38,962 nt of DNA from a virus, in the IMG/VR virus record IMGVR_UViG_3300028581_000101, positions 1-38,962 of that record. One strand, given 5' to 3'. A program made the translations under genes and the position numbers. Shown piece by piece: positions 1 through 8,910 of this stretch. The notes beneath the pieces were generated by a model. That model did not search any database, was not told where the DNA came from, and saw nothing but the letters and a program-made list of their open reading frames with translations. Numbering within the stretch: the stretch's first letter is position 1; every line of letters starts with the position of its first letter.

Positions 1-514
1 CTGTTGGCTCTGGCTGTGCGGCAGGAGCATTAGGAGCACCCTCGGGCTCCGCAGGGGCTTTGAAGTCTGGGTTAAACGCCGCAAACGTACCAAACTCTGT
101 AAGTTTTTTTACATAATTTAGGGCGTTATCGCCAAGCGGTTTGCCTTCGGCTTGAGCTTTGATCTCGTCAGGGCCGCTGTGGTAATAGATAGCCGCAAGC
201 ATGGGCTTATTTTTGGCATAAGCCAAAGACTCTTTGAGGTTTTTAAGTCCAGCTTCAAGGTTTTTGTCAGCATCGCGCAGGTCTGCTTCAGAGTAGCCAT
301 AAGCCTTACCAGTTGATGGCTTGACTTGCATCATCCCAATTGCACCTTTGGGGCTGTCAATTGTTTTGGGGTCAAGGCTACCTTCTTTGAAGGCAATAGA
401 GACAGCAAACGAAGGATCAATGCCCATGGCTATGGCGGCTCTAGCCACCTTCTCAGCAACTTGAAGCTGGTCTTTGTTCAGCTCGCGGATAAAACTAAGT
501 TTGAGATCAGCCAT
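1..514 (-). CDS. Lytic transglycosylase (SLT/GH23), partial at left edge
   Basis: About 171 N-terminal residues are present; the frame is still open at base 1, so the C-terminus is missing. I translated it by hand. Residues ~18-130 look like a soluble lytic transglycosylase (GH23) domain: an ES-like motif 'FKEGSLDP' with the probable catalytic Glu44, then 'GAIGMMQVKPSTG' (the GLMQ-type block, residues 57-69), then 'LAAIYYHSG' and 'NALNYVKKL' (the usual YN..YV block). This family cleaves the MurNAc-GlcNAc bond of peptidoglycan. After residue ~150 an Ala/Pro-rich linker begins. ATG at 514 overlaps the TAA of the upstream gene (TAATG), with a purine-rich GAGAGG upstream. Coming after three probable internal virion proteins, it is best read as the murein-opening part of the ejection apparatus (compare T7 gp16), not the lysis enzyme, which is at 13152-13592. 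Confidence 0.82.
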   Translation of the reverse strand, partial: MADLKLSFIRELNKDQLQVAEKVARAAIAMGIDPSFAVSIAFKEGSLDPKTIDSPKGAIGMMQVKPSTGKAYGYSEADLRDADKNLEAGLKNLKESLAYAKNKPMLAAIYYHSGPDEIKAQAEGKPLGDNALNYVKKLTEFGTFAAFNPDFKAPAEPEGAPNAPAAQPEPT

Positions 515-2259
515 TATCTAAGTTGCCTCTCTATGTTTGCTTGCGCCGCATCTAGATCTGGTCTACCACCAGAAGAGCTTGCGGCAGGTCTGCCACCACG
601 AAGGATTGAGCTTAAACGACCCTCATACTCACGCGCCATCTTTTTGTATTCAGGCGTTTGTTTAAAGTCGTCAATCTGCATTCTGTTTCGAGCAAGCTTA
701 CCTCCCAAATCTTCAGCAAATTTGGAGCGCTCGATCAACATGTCAGAGATCTTGTTAAAGCTACTGACAGACATCTTTGTGTTGATCGTCGTGTCAGCAA
801 ACAGTTTACGCTCACCGTCAGTGATAGTGCCCTGACCCTTAGACAACAAGCTTGCCGCAAACTTAGCTTGAGCCATCAACGTGGTCGCTTCAATGTAGCG
901 ATCCATCACGTCTTGTTTGCGCGCCATGTAGTCCTTGTTGTTTTCGTTAGGATTACGTGGAACGCTCAAAGCGATGTTCATTGAAGTAAGAGCTTCACGG
1001 AAGTTCGTAGGCGCAAACACCGTGTCTTCAACCATTTTTGCCAACGCTGTTTTAATCTTTGGCTTCTCAAAGATGCCCATGAACAACTCAGAATTAGGCT
1101 GGTTGATGACATCCTTGGCGCTCTGGGCAATGATACGAGTGCTCTCAGCGGCTTTGACTGCATCCATGGCTTCGCTGGTTCGACTAACTCTGCCTTCGCC
1201 AGTTTTTGTGCCTTCAGCTTTAATCTGTGCCGCCTCTGCCTCTGATTGTGACGTGGTGGGTCGTGGAACCTGCGCTGGCGCTCCAGCAGGCGCCACATTA
1301 GTAGGTGTTGCGTTAGGGGTAGATGGTGTGGCAGGCTTGGCTTGTGGGCCGAACACAATCATTTTTGCCAGCTCGGCATATTTGTCTGGGTCTTGTTGAG
1401 CTTCACCAAGCATTGTTGCGTGTGTTGCAGGAATTTTATAATTGCCATACCCGTAAATATAAGTGTCTGTTGGAGTTGGATCAAACCCAAACTTCTGACC
1501 AGTCAATGCGTTTACTCCAACCGTACCTGCTGGGTTAACTACCATGTTTTTGCGGCGAGCTTCCATAATGTCCTTGCGGATCTCATACGGATCTTTGTTA
1601 GCGGCTATACCTCGTTTGTAATCTAACTTTTCTTGCGCGGTAAAGCCTTCTGGTTGAGCAGGGAACAACTGTGTGCCAACAGGCCCTTGCTGAGCCATAG
1701 GAGCAGGAGCTTGGGGCGTAGGAAGCGTAGGAGGCTGTGCCATAGACAAAGGTGCTTGGGCAGGTGCTTGTGCAGACGGAGCTGGCATAGCAGGCGCCTG
1801 AGGAGCAGTTGGCAAGCCACCAGTAGGTGCGGCTGTAGGAGCAGGCTGAGGTGCGGGTTGAGGAGCTACTTGAGGAGCTACAGGCGGCTTTGCATAAGGT
1901 GACTCTACGCCTAGATCTTCATTGATCAAGCGTTGCTTCATCTCAGCTTGTTTTGTTTGAATTTCAGTTGATAGACCTTGCGTAGCCATGTCCAAACGCA
2001 TTTTTGCCATTTCCATGATGCGCTTATCTTCAGCAGACTGGGCAGGGCCTACCGCCGCGGCGACGTTGCCTAACGACTCACCAAAAGATCCAGTCTTTGT
2101 AGGCGCCAAAAAGCCTTGAGCCATGGCAAGGTAAACAGGATCTATTAAACGATTTTGACGCTCTTCAAATTTTTCTTTAGCATTTTTTTGAGCGTCTAAA
2201 TACGTTTGCATGGCATCACCGCCAATGACACTTGTAAAATCTGGTGGTTTAGTAGCCAT
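514..2259 (-). CDS. Probable internal virion / DNA-ejection protein, Pro/Ala-rich linkers
   Basis: 581 residues. I do not recognise a named domain. The N-terminal third (~1-115) and the C-terminal third (~345-560) are predicted helical, with many charged and Ala residues. Between them are two low-complexity Pro/Ala linkers, residues ~119-195 (repeated 'APQPAPQPAP') and ~306-345, around a small folded segment (~200-300). The C-terminus is Gly/Arg/Ser-rich ('LRGGRPAASSSGGRP'). Such folded blocks joined by flexible linkers fit proteins packaged in the head and threaded out through the tail. It lies 8 bases after the previous stop, with an SD (TAAGGT), and is coupled by TAATG to the transglycosylase. 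Role is inferred from position and composition only. Confidence 0.6.
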   Translation of the reverse strand: MATKPPDFTSVIGGDAMQTYLDAQKNAKEKFEERQNRLIDPVYLAMAQGFLAPTKTGSFGESLGNVAAAVGPAQSAEDKRIMEMAKMRLDMATQGLSTEIQTKQAEMKQRLINEDLGVESPYAKPPVAPQVAPQPAPQPAPTAAPTGGLPTAPQAPAMPAPSAQAPAQAPLSMAQPPTLPTPQAPAPMAQQGPVGTQLFPAQPEGFTAQEKLDYKRGIAANKDPYEIRKDIMEARRKNMVVNPAGTVGVNALTGQKFGFDPTPTDTYIYGYGNYKIPATHATMLGEAQQDPDKYAELAKMIVFGPQAKPATPSTPNATPTNVAPAGAPAQVPRPTTSQSEAEAAQIKAEGTKTGEGRVSRTSEAMDAVKAAESTRIIAQSAKDVINQPNSELFMGIFEKPKIKTALAKMVEDTVFAPTNFREALTSMNIALSVPRNPNENNKDYMARKQDVMDRYIEATTLMAQAKFAASLLSKGQGTITDGERKLFADTTINTKMSVSSFNKISDMLIERSKFAEDLGGKLARNRMQIDDFKQTPEYKKMAREYEGRLSSILRGGRPAASSSGGRPDLDAAQANIERQLR

Positions 2260-2267
2260 GTTTTACC

Positions 2268-3233
2268 TTAATCTTGAGGGCCGCTTAATTGTTCAGGGGC
2301 GCCAGTAAATTGATCGCCTATGAATTTAAACGCTCTATCAAGCAAACCAGATTGATCTTTGTTTGTACCAGCCGCAACCAATGAACCCAAACCACCAATC
2401 TGCGACAACACGGAGGGGCCGTAGGACGAGGCAGGGCCGTCGTACTTCTCGGTTGTAACCGTTGGGTACGTATAACCACGTAGGATCTGCGCTACGTTAC
2501 CAGCCATTGTGGTTGGTGCGTTGATAATGGCTTGGTTTTGAGCCTGCTCAATAGCGCCAATGTCAGCACCAGTCTTTAAACCAGTCGTTGCGGCTTGCTG
2601 TTCCTGAGCACCCAAAGTGCCTAGCATTTGACCAGCTTGTGTCTGACCACTCATCTCACGCAAGGCGGCATCAAGGGCTGATTGGTAACCAGCCGCACGT
2701 CCCTTATTCTGTTCTTGCAGTAGGGCGGTGTTCACGTCGCCCATGGTTTGACCCAAGGCGTTGGCATAGCGTTGACTACCTAAGCCACCAGTCCCCACAA
2801 AGCCACCCTTGAGTTGGGGCATAAGGTTACGTTGAACGTTAGTAGCGCTTTGTACGCCCATGCCGCCGATAACGGCGTTCTCGTAGGGGTTGTAGAACTT
2901 AGAGATGTCAGCCTGATCAATCCCTGCGCCAGCTTGACCAGCCGCCAAAGCCTCGTCCATGGGCGTTTGATAACGCATCAACGCTTCTGGCGCATAGGTA
3001 GCTACGTCTTTTTGAAGCTGGCTCAAAGGGGCTACATAAGGCGTCCCAGCGGCTGTAAGCGCCGCTTGTGTAGGTGCTGTGTATGCGCCAGTTACTGGGT
3101 CTTTTGTGCCCAAAGCCTGCTGACCTTGCTGTGCAAGCTGGGTCAGGTAATCCGTCAGGTACTGAGGAGCTACAGCCGACGTCTCTCTGGTCGTCTGTAC
3201 ATTTGGTGGTGCTTCACCTTGGAATAGTCCCAT
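2268..3233 (-). CDS. Probable internal virion protein (ejection module)
   Basis: 321 residues, Ala/Gln/Gly-rich and mainly helical in composition. A central block around residues 113-185, starting 'FYNPYENAVIGGM' and ending 'GTGGLGSQRYANALG', matches a pattern I associate with structural proteins of uncultured short-tailed phages ('NPY..NVI' followed by a Gly-rich turn). A Gly/Ala-rich segment near the C-terminus ('SQIGGLGSLVAAGT') could be membrane-active. The gene starts two bases after the giant protein; its SD (AAGGAG) is formed by the last codons and stop of that gene. Position between the 1803-residue protein and the transglycosylase supports an ejection role, comparable in place to P22 gp7/gp20 or T7 gp14, but no homology to those is visible. 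Confidence 0.6.
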   Translation of the reverse strand: MGLFQGEAPPNVQTTRETSAVAPQYLTDYLTQLAQQGQQALGTKDPVTGAYTAPTQAALTAAGTPYVAPLSQLQKDVATYAPEALMRYQTPMDEALAAGQAGAGIDQADISKFYNPYENAVIGGMGVQSATNVQRNLMPQLKGGFVGTGGLGSQRYANALGQTMGDVNTALLQEQNKGRAAGYQSALDAALREMSGQTQAGQMLGTLGAQEQQAATTGLKTGADIGAIEQAQNQAIINAPTTMAGNVAQILRGYTYPTVTTEKYDGPASSYGPSVLSQIGGLGSLVAAGTNKDQSGLLDRAFKFIGDQFTGAPEQLSGPQD

Positions 3234-3236
3234 TTT

Positions 3237-6200
3237 TTAGCTCCTTACCTGTTTCTTTAGGTAGTCAAGTGGTGATTTCAATGCTGGCGGAGGTAGGTCT
3301 TTGGGCTTCTTAGACCTAGCCCTAGCGCGTATAGAGTGCATCATTTCGTATAGTTTATCTGAACCTGCCTTGGTTGAGCCATTTCCTAGAGCAGAAACTA
3401 CGTCCGCAGGGAACACAAACTCACCGTCAGCCAACATGGCTTTGATGTCGTCAGACTGTCCATCGCCCTCACCAGCGACGTGGGCGCCATGGCGGAAGTC
3501 CAAACGACCATCACCTCGTGGAAGAGCTCCCAGAGCGCCTCCAGACTTGACCAGCAAGGGTAGGGGCATAGCGCCACCAGAAGCCATCTGAAGGGGGGCA
3601 ACGTAGCCACCAGCTTTAAAGCCTAGCGATCCCTCTTCCTCTTCAGACTTTTCACCAAACAGCGAGTCTAGGTCGTCTGGGGCTGTGCCGTATTTCCAAT
3701 TGCCTTGATCTGGCATATCTGGTTCCTGTGTATTAACTTGAGGTAATGCTGGCATTTTCTCAGTATTCATGCCTTCTTGCAAAGCCTGTAGTTTGGCAAG
3801 CGGATCCACGAACTTATCCTGAGTCATGTACGCCTTGAGCATCTGAGGGGGAAGGCGGTCTAAATCACCAGCCATAGCGGCTCCAGCCAGTAAACCTGAA
3901 GTTAAACCTGCCGCTTTTTTCTTGGTGGACGTCTTGGGTGTTGTCGTTGGCGTGACTGGTGTAGCTGTAGGCGTACCAGAAAGCAAGTCATTGATCGTGC
4001 CGATCAGTTCAGTCTTTTCTACGGCAGACGTTGCTGTTTCAGTTGCAGACTTTTTAAGCTCATCAATGTTGATGTTAATGTTTGTATTGACGTTCGTATT
4101 GACGTTTGCATTAACAGCCGCGTTTACTGCGGCATTGACAGCGGTGTTAGTGTCTACGCCAGCATTCACAGCCGCGGCTACAGCCGCATTAACGGCGGCA
4201 TTGACGTTTGCATTGACGTTTGCATTTGTATTGGCATTGACGTTGGCGTTCACAGCCGCATTGATTGCCGCATTTACCGAGGTTGTAATTGCTGTAGTGG
4301 CGTTCACATTACTGTTAAGCGCAGTTGTAACAGCAGAGTCCACAGCGGTCGTTACGGCAGTATTAGCGTTCACGTTGCTTGAAATAGCAGTTGTGATTGC
4401 AGAAGTCACGGCTGAATCTACAGCGGTTGTTACGTTTGCGTTGCTACTTGCCGCGGCAGTAATAGAAGAGCTAACAGAAGAGCTAATCGCTGTCGTTGTG
4501 TTTGCATTGCTAGTGGCGGCAGATGTGATCGCGCTTGTCACGGCTGAGTTGACAGAGGTTGCTACATCAGCACCTGTTGCAATACTAGCTGTTACCGCAC
4601 TGTTAACAGTGTTTGTAACCGCTGTATTGACACTAACGCCAGCACTTGTGGCGGCAGTAATAGAACCAGACACAGTCTGAGATACATTAGCACCACTTGT
4701 AATCGCTGAGCTGACGGTTGAATTGATCGCTGTGGTTGTGTTTGCACCAGCGGTAATTGCTGAGTCAATAGATGCCGTAACTGTCTGATTTACGTCAGCA
4801 CCGCTTGTTACGGCAGAAGAGACTGCACTTGTGATAGATGAACCAGCATCAGCTCCGTTGGTAATTGCTGAATTAACAGAAGCACCAACAGCAATCTCAA
4901 CGCTTGATCCACCAGACAAAGAAGTCTGAACAGAGTTTGTAATCGCTGTGTTTACACTTGCCGCATTACCAGAAGTAACGGCGGCTGTAATGTTGTTGTT
5001 GATTGTTGTAGTTGTGGCAATGTCACTAGGTGAAGTTGCAACAGCAGTACCCTTACCAACAGCTCCACCAAGAACCGTCTGCGTCAGGGCTTTGTTGACA
5101 TCTAGTTCTTGACCAAGAATTGCATTGACAGCCAAAGACGAGCCGCCCTCTTGACCGCCTTCAACAACACCCTCGCCAACAATCTTAGTACCAGCTTTAG
5201 CGCCAATATTTCCAATTTTGCCAACAACAACGTCTGCAACCTTGCCTAGTGTTAACTGAACAGCGGCTTCTGCCATACCAGCGGCGGCGCCAGCTTTCCT
5301 TGCGTCTGACAAAGCGTCGGCGTGGGTCTTTCCCTTTTTGATGGACTCGTCATAAGTTTCTAGGGCGGCATTACCTGCGGTCTCTGCGGTGTCCATGGTT
5401 CCAGTTGCAATCAAGATGCCTTTGACGGTTCCGCCCCCGAGAAAGAGGCCGGGCAACTCTTGCCTCAGCTCCACCTCAACCTGACGACCCAAACCGCTCG
5501 TGCCATCCATGATGCGACCAGCCAATATGCCAACCTTTTCCCAACCGTTAGCATTTTGAATCAACTGTGTGGTGTCGTTCCAGTTCTTTGTATCTACTAC
5601 ACCATTGCCAATACTTTGACCAACTTTAGTCAAATCGTTACCACTTTTTACAAAAGCGTCAGCTAATGGTTTATTGTTTGTTATTAAAGCCAAACCACCT
5701 GCAACATTCTTTTCTAAGTTACCAGCGGCTTCGTATGCCGTGCTTACGCTGTTTGTGATCGGGCTGTCTGGGTTGTTCTTCAAGTAATCATTTGCCGCCG
5801 CACTGCTCAGCTTCATTTGATTTTGAATTGTGTTGGCAAGGTTGCTAAAGAAACCTGTTGACTCAATTTTCTTTGTGGAGGCGGTTTGTTGCTTCAGAAG
5901 CTCATCTGCGGCAGTAGCTCGTGCGGCGGTATCACTTTGTGCGCCGACAGTCTTAGATGCATCTGTAACTGTAGCCAGATTGGTTTTGTTTAACTGATCA
6001 ATCGTAGGGCCAGATAGGTCTGGGCGCTCTTGAGCAGTAGCGGCGCTGTAGCTCTTTCCATTCCATGTGAACACATCTTTAGCGCCAAGACCGCCTTCAC
6101 GAGCAATTCTGAACGCTTCGTCTCTTGATGATGCGTTGGCAATGTTGTTCTTTAACTCTTCTGTTTTGGCTTGGTTAATAGCGTTATTGACAGCAGAGCT

Positions 6201-8648
6201 TGATGCGCCCATGTCGTATGTGACACCACCATAGGTAAATGTTGAGCCTGTGGGATTGCGGGTCTTAGCTAAAGCTTGAGCTTCTTCTAGCGTGTCAGCT
6301 TCAGTGTTACCAATGTTGGTGTTGTTAGCTTTTGCAGTTGCGGCGGCTTGCGCGTCTACACCTTCAAATTCACCACCTTTAAGATTGGCGGCAGTGTTTG
6401 TTTTGAGTGCATCACCTTCAAGCAGAGCAATCGTGTTGCCAGCGTTGTTGTTGTCAATGGTGTAAGTCTTGCCATCAAATGTGAACTTACCGTATCCAGC
6501 ATTATCAGCCGCTTGCATCGCGGTATTGATGTCTGTTGATCCAGTAGCATCAAATGTCGATGCCTTTTCAATTTCAGTATTGACAGCGTTGCTGACAGCG
6601 TTATTGATAGTTGTATTTGCTTGAATAGCCGTAGCAACAGTGCCTGTCTTAGAAGCTGTTGTGGCGGCATTTGCGGCATTAAACCCAGCGTCAATTAAGT
6701 CGCCAACAGATATATCTCCGCCGTTCTGAATAGTGGTCTTGACTACACTCTTGACAAATGTCTTCTCGCCTGCGCTTAGATCACTGAATCCCGGGACGTT
6801 ACCAACAATAGCATCTGTGCCAACATCAATGCCACCAGACAACAACAAGTTGCCAATGTCAGCCTTGCCGCCAGAAGAAACAAACTGACCAGCACCCTTG
6901 GCAAGAACTTTAGTTGCGTCGGCGCCTATTGAGCTAACAAGGTCAGTTGATCCAGAGATGCTCCCAGCAACTTCGCCGCCAACGTAAGCAAGCAAAGCGC
7001 CTTTGGCTATGTCTTCAATGCTCTTGCCCATAGCGGCTTGGAGTGCGGCAACGCCTGCGGGGCCTCCAAAGTAACCAGCGGCAACAGTTGCTATTTTCCC
7101 AAGAATTGGATCGTCGCCAATCATCCTAACTAGGTCGTTGGAAGACGCGCCAGTTGTGTAAAAAATAGGCTTTCCACTGGCATCAAAGCTTGTTCTAAAA
7201 GCTGTATTGCCGTCGCCTGCAAAAGTGCCTGACCAAGCGCTACCACCTGATCGATCATAGTCACTGATCAGCTCTTGACCAGTTACTTTGTTTCCAATAA
7301 CTTTTTCAGTGCCAATTGGGGCTGTGTACGTCGTGGTTATGTTACCGCTCTCACCGCCATAATCAGTATTTTCTTTGACCAAGCTTGAGTCAACAGCTCT
7401 GCCAAATGCATCAACAAAACCACCCTGACCGTCAGGCGTAACTTGAGCGTCAACCTTTTTGTCAATCAGTGCAACTTGATTGATGTCAGTTACGCCAGAC
7501 GCAACCAAGTTCTTAGCCATGGCTTCAGCGTTTGCTTCTGGAGAACCAAAACCTTGACCAGTCCACTTAGACGTAGTGCCCTGAGCCAAGATTTGATCTT
7601 TGACTTTGTTTACATCTGTAGTGCTAACGTTATAGGTTTGACCTTGAAGCTGAACAGCAACGGTTGCGGGTGTTGTAGCTTGTGCGGCTTGTGCGGCAGT
7701 GTTGGCTACGTTAGTACCAGCAACCTCGTCAATTGCCTGCGCAAGCTCTTCTGGTGCAGACGAACCACCTGTTGCCGCAACTTTATTTGCAACCTCAATC
7801 TTTTGATTAGGGTTGAGACGTTCGTACGCCTCCATGACCGACTTGTTATAGATCTCTTCACCAGCCGCATTGACGTGCAGAGCATCTCTAAGCAGAGACT
7901 TGTCTTGCAGGATCTGACCCATTGTGTCAACAGTTACTACATTGTTATTGTTTGCGGCAATGTCACTGTAGAAGGATGCGGGGCCAGTTTGAAAATTGTT
8001 GTTCACCACATCGGTAAGAGATCCAGCTCTAGGAGATGTGGTTAAAACAACATTGACACCTTGAGATCCAAGCGTGGAAACAATTTGATTGATGTTGTTG
8101 GTGATGGTTGCGTCATCGACGCCTTGAAGCATGTCAACACCACCAGTTTGGAGGAATACGGTGGAGCCGGGGGCAAACGACCCGCCAGCATCCATAAACG
8201 TATTGAGTTGGTTCAGCGTGTCAGCAGATGTTGCTCCACCCACCGCCGTGTTGATGGTTTGCAAACCTGTCAATGCGGTTAAATCATTTACAAGCGAATT
8301 GTTTGTGCTGTTCCAACTGGCGCCAGCTAAAATGTTCCCTGATAAAACATTACCTGTGTTGTTGGTTGCAGGTAGACCGCCAGTTACTGCCGTGTTGTCT
8401 ACAGCAGTCGTCCCAGTGGTTGATCCTGTTGCGGCTTGACTTAAGGCACCAGTGCTTTCGGGTGCGGTTACCGCGGCAGGCTGTGACCAGTTGTACTGGT
8501 TTAATGCATTGTTTTGCTCGTCACGAAGTGCCGCCGCCGCTTCCCAACTACCAGTTTGCTGAAACAGTTCTTCATCGCTCATTACCCTTGGAGCTGTATC
8601 CTCAAATTCATCTCTTCCAAATTGTTGCGCAAAATAATCAATTGCCAT
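3237..8648 (-). CDS. Giant virion protein with SGNH-hydrolase-like domain and periodic Ala/Val/Asn repeat
   Basis: 1803 residues, the largest gene here. (1) Residues ~103-275 look like an SGNH/GDSL hydrolase: 'LAGASWN' with Ser111 where GDS is expected, 'VGGATS' (Gly137/138), 'LQTGGVD' where GxND is expected, and 'DALHVNAAG' giving the Asp255/His258 pair. (2) Three short repeats of an 'F-T-x-x-G-x-x-Y' type at residues ~720-733, 800-811 and 856-867, each preceded by an Ala-rich helix. (3) A Gly/Ala-rich, partly hydrophobic central part, e.g. 'ATVAAGYFGGPAGVAAL'. (4) Residues ~1207-1530: 18- and 22-residue periodic repeats rich in Ala, Val, Ile, Thr, Ser and Asn. (5) C-terminus with Gly-Gly motifs and 'LADGEFVFPADVVSALGNG', a motif recurring in phage tail/ejection proteins. 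The start is ATG with GGTGA upstream, one base after the previous stop. Most likely an injected or tail-associated protein; the enzymatic role is unproven. Confidence 0.78.
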   Translation of the reverse strand: MAIDYFAQQFGRDEFEDTAPRVMSDEELFQQTGSWEAAAALRDEQNNALNQYNWSQPAAVTAPESTGALSQAATGSTTGTTAVDNTAVTGGLPATNNTGNVLSGNILAGASWNSTNNSLVNDLTALTGLQTINTAVGGATSADTLNQLNTFMDAGGSFAPGSTVFLQTGGVDMLQGVDDATITNNINQIVSTLGSQGVNVVLTTSPRAGSLTDVVNNNFQTGPASFYSDIAANNNNVVTVDTMGQILQDKSLLRDALHVNAAGEEIYNKSVMEAYERLNPNQKIEVANKVAATGGSSAPEELAQAIDEVAGTNVANTAAQAAQATTPATVAVQLQGQTYNVSTTDVNKVKDQILAQGTTSKWTGQGFGSPEANAEAMAKNLVASGVTDINQVALIDKKVDAQVTPDGQGGFVDAFGRAVDSSLVKENTDYGGESGNITTTYTAPIGTEKVIGNKVTGQELISDYDRSGGSAWSGTFAGDGNTAFRTSFDASGKPIFYTTGASSNDLVRMIGDDPILGKIATVAAGYFGGPAGVAALQAAMGKSIEDIAKGALLAYVGGEVAGSISGSTDLVSSIGADATKVLAKGAGQFVSSGGKADIGNLLLSGGIDVGTDAIVGNVPGFSDLSAGEKTFVKSVVKTTIQNGGDISVGDLIDAGFNAANAATTASKTGTVATAIQANTTINNAVSNAVNTEIEKASTFDATGSTDINTAMQAADNAGYGKFTFDGKTYTIDNNNAGNTIALLEGDALKTNTAANLKGGEFEGVDAQAAATAKANNTNIGNTEADTLEEAQALAKTRNPTGSTFTYGGVTYDMGASSSAVNNAINQAKTEELKNNIANASSRDEAFRIAREGGLGAKDVFTWNGKSYSAATAQERPDLSGPTIDQLNKTNLATVTDASKTVGAQSDTAARATAADELLKQQTASTKKIESTGFFSNLANTIQNQMKLSSAAANDYLKNNPDSPITNSVSTAYEAAGNLEKNVAGGLALITNNKPLADAFVKSGNDLTKVGQSIGNGVVDTKNWNDTTQLIQNANGWEKVGILAGRIMDGTSGLGRQVEVELRQELPGLFLGGGTVKGILIATGTMDTAETAGNAALETYDESIKKGKTHADALSDARKAGAAAGMAEAAVQLTLGKVADVVVGKIGNIGAKAGTKIVGEGVVEGGQEGGSSLAVNAILGQELDVNKALTQTVLGGAVGKGTAVATSPSDIATTTTINNNITAAVTSGNAASVNTAITNSVQTSLSGGSSVEIAVGASVNSAITNGADAGSSITSAVSSAVTSGADVNQTVTASIDSAITAGANTTTAINSTVSSAITSGANVSQTVSGSITAATSAGVSVNTAVTNTVNSAVTASIATGADVATSVNSAVTSAITSAATSNANTTTAISSSVSSSITAAASSNANVTTAVDSAVTSAITTAISSNVNANTAVTTAVDSAVTTALNSNVNATTAITTSVNAAINAAVNANVNANTNANVNANVNAAVNAAVAAAVNAGVDTNTAVNAAVNAAVNANVNTNVNTNININIDELKKSATETATSAVEKTELIGTINDLLSGTPTATPVTPTTTPKTSTKKKAAGLTSGLLAGAAMAGDLDRLPPQMLKAYMTQDKFVDPLAKLQALQEGMNTEKMPALPQVNTQEPDMPDQGNWKYGTAPDDLDSLFGEKSEEEEGSLGFKAGGYVAPLQMASGGAMPLPLLVKSGGALGALPRGDGRLDFRHGAHVAGEGDGQSDDIKAMLADGEFVFPADVVSALGNGSTKAGSDKLYEMMHSIRARARSKKPKDLPPPALKSPLDYLKKQVRS
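4060..5030 (-). repeat. Periodic 18/22-residue repeat region inside the giant protein
   Basis: Protein-level repeat at residues ~1207-1530. Units start with 'GA(D/N)V', 'NANV' or 'NVNA' and continue with alternating Thr/Ala/Val/Ser, e.g. 'SAVTSAITS'. Early units are about 18 residues; later ones are about 22. The last part becomes almost pure Ala/Val/Asn ('NVNANVNAAVNAAV'). Copies are similar but not identical in DNA, so this is not a simple satellite. The low-complexity composition also opens a long shadow frame on the other strand. Confidence 0.85.
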
Positions 8649-8649
8649 A

Positions 8650-8910
8650 TCAATTCACCGATGGGTTAACTGCGTTGACAAGAGCTTCAGCCCATTCGTG
8701 CCAATCGTCGTAGATGAAGGGGCCCGGTATACCCTCATTCGTAAACACATCGATAGCCTTAAGTCCAGACGCCCACTCTTTCCAATCCGTGTTTGCGTCT
8801 GGAATAGCCAATTGTTGCACAGCATAGAGTTCGCACATAAGTGACGCCCACGACTCAAAGGTGTGATACCTTGGATCATAGACTTGCGTAACATTAGGGA
8901 AGGTTGCCAT
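8650..8910 (-). CDS. Small hypothetical virion-module protein
   Basis: 86 residues, acidic and Trp-rich, with three similar 'W..W' segments ('FESWASLM', 'DWKEWASGL', 'DDWHEWAEALV'). These suggest a short repeated helical unit of about 28 residues. No family recognised. ATG at 8910 overlaps the TAA of the nozzle gene, and the giant protein starts one base after its stop, so the three are translationally coupled. A tail or nozzle accessory role is possible from position alone. Confidence 0.6.
   Translation of the reverse strand: MATFPNVTQVYDPRYHTFESWASLMCELYAVQQLAIPDANTDWKEWASGLKAIDVFTNEGIPGPFIYDDWHEWAEALVNAVNPSVN

Noticed and set aside
326-835. Plus-strand open frame near the left end
   Set aside because: It lies over the transglycosylase and ejection genes, both with good evidence, and the product has no coherent composition.
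3922-4680. Long plus-strand open frame (252 codons) opposite the giant protein
   Set aside because: Its product is an Ala/Val/Leu/Thr low-complexity mirror of the minus-strand periodic repeat. It has no SD or family match and opposes an entire operon.
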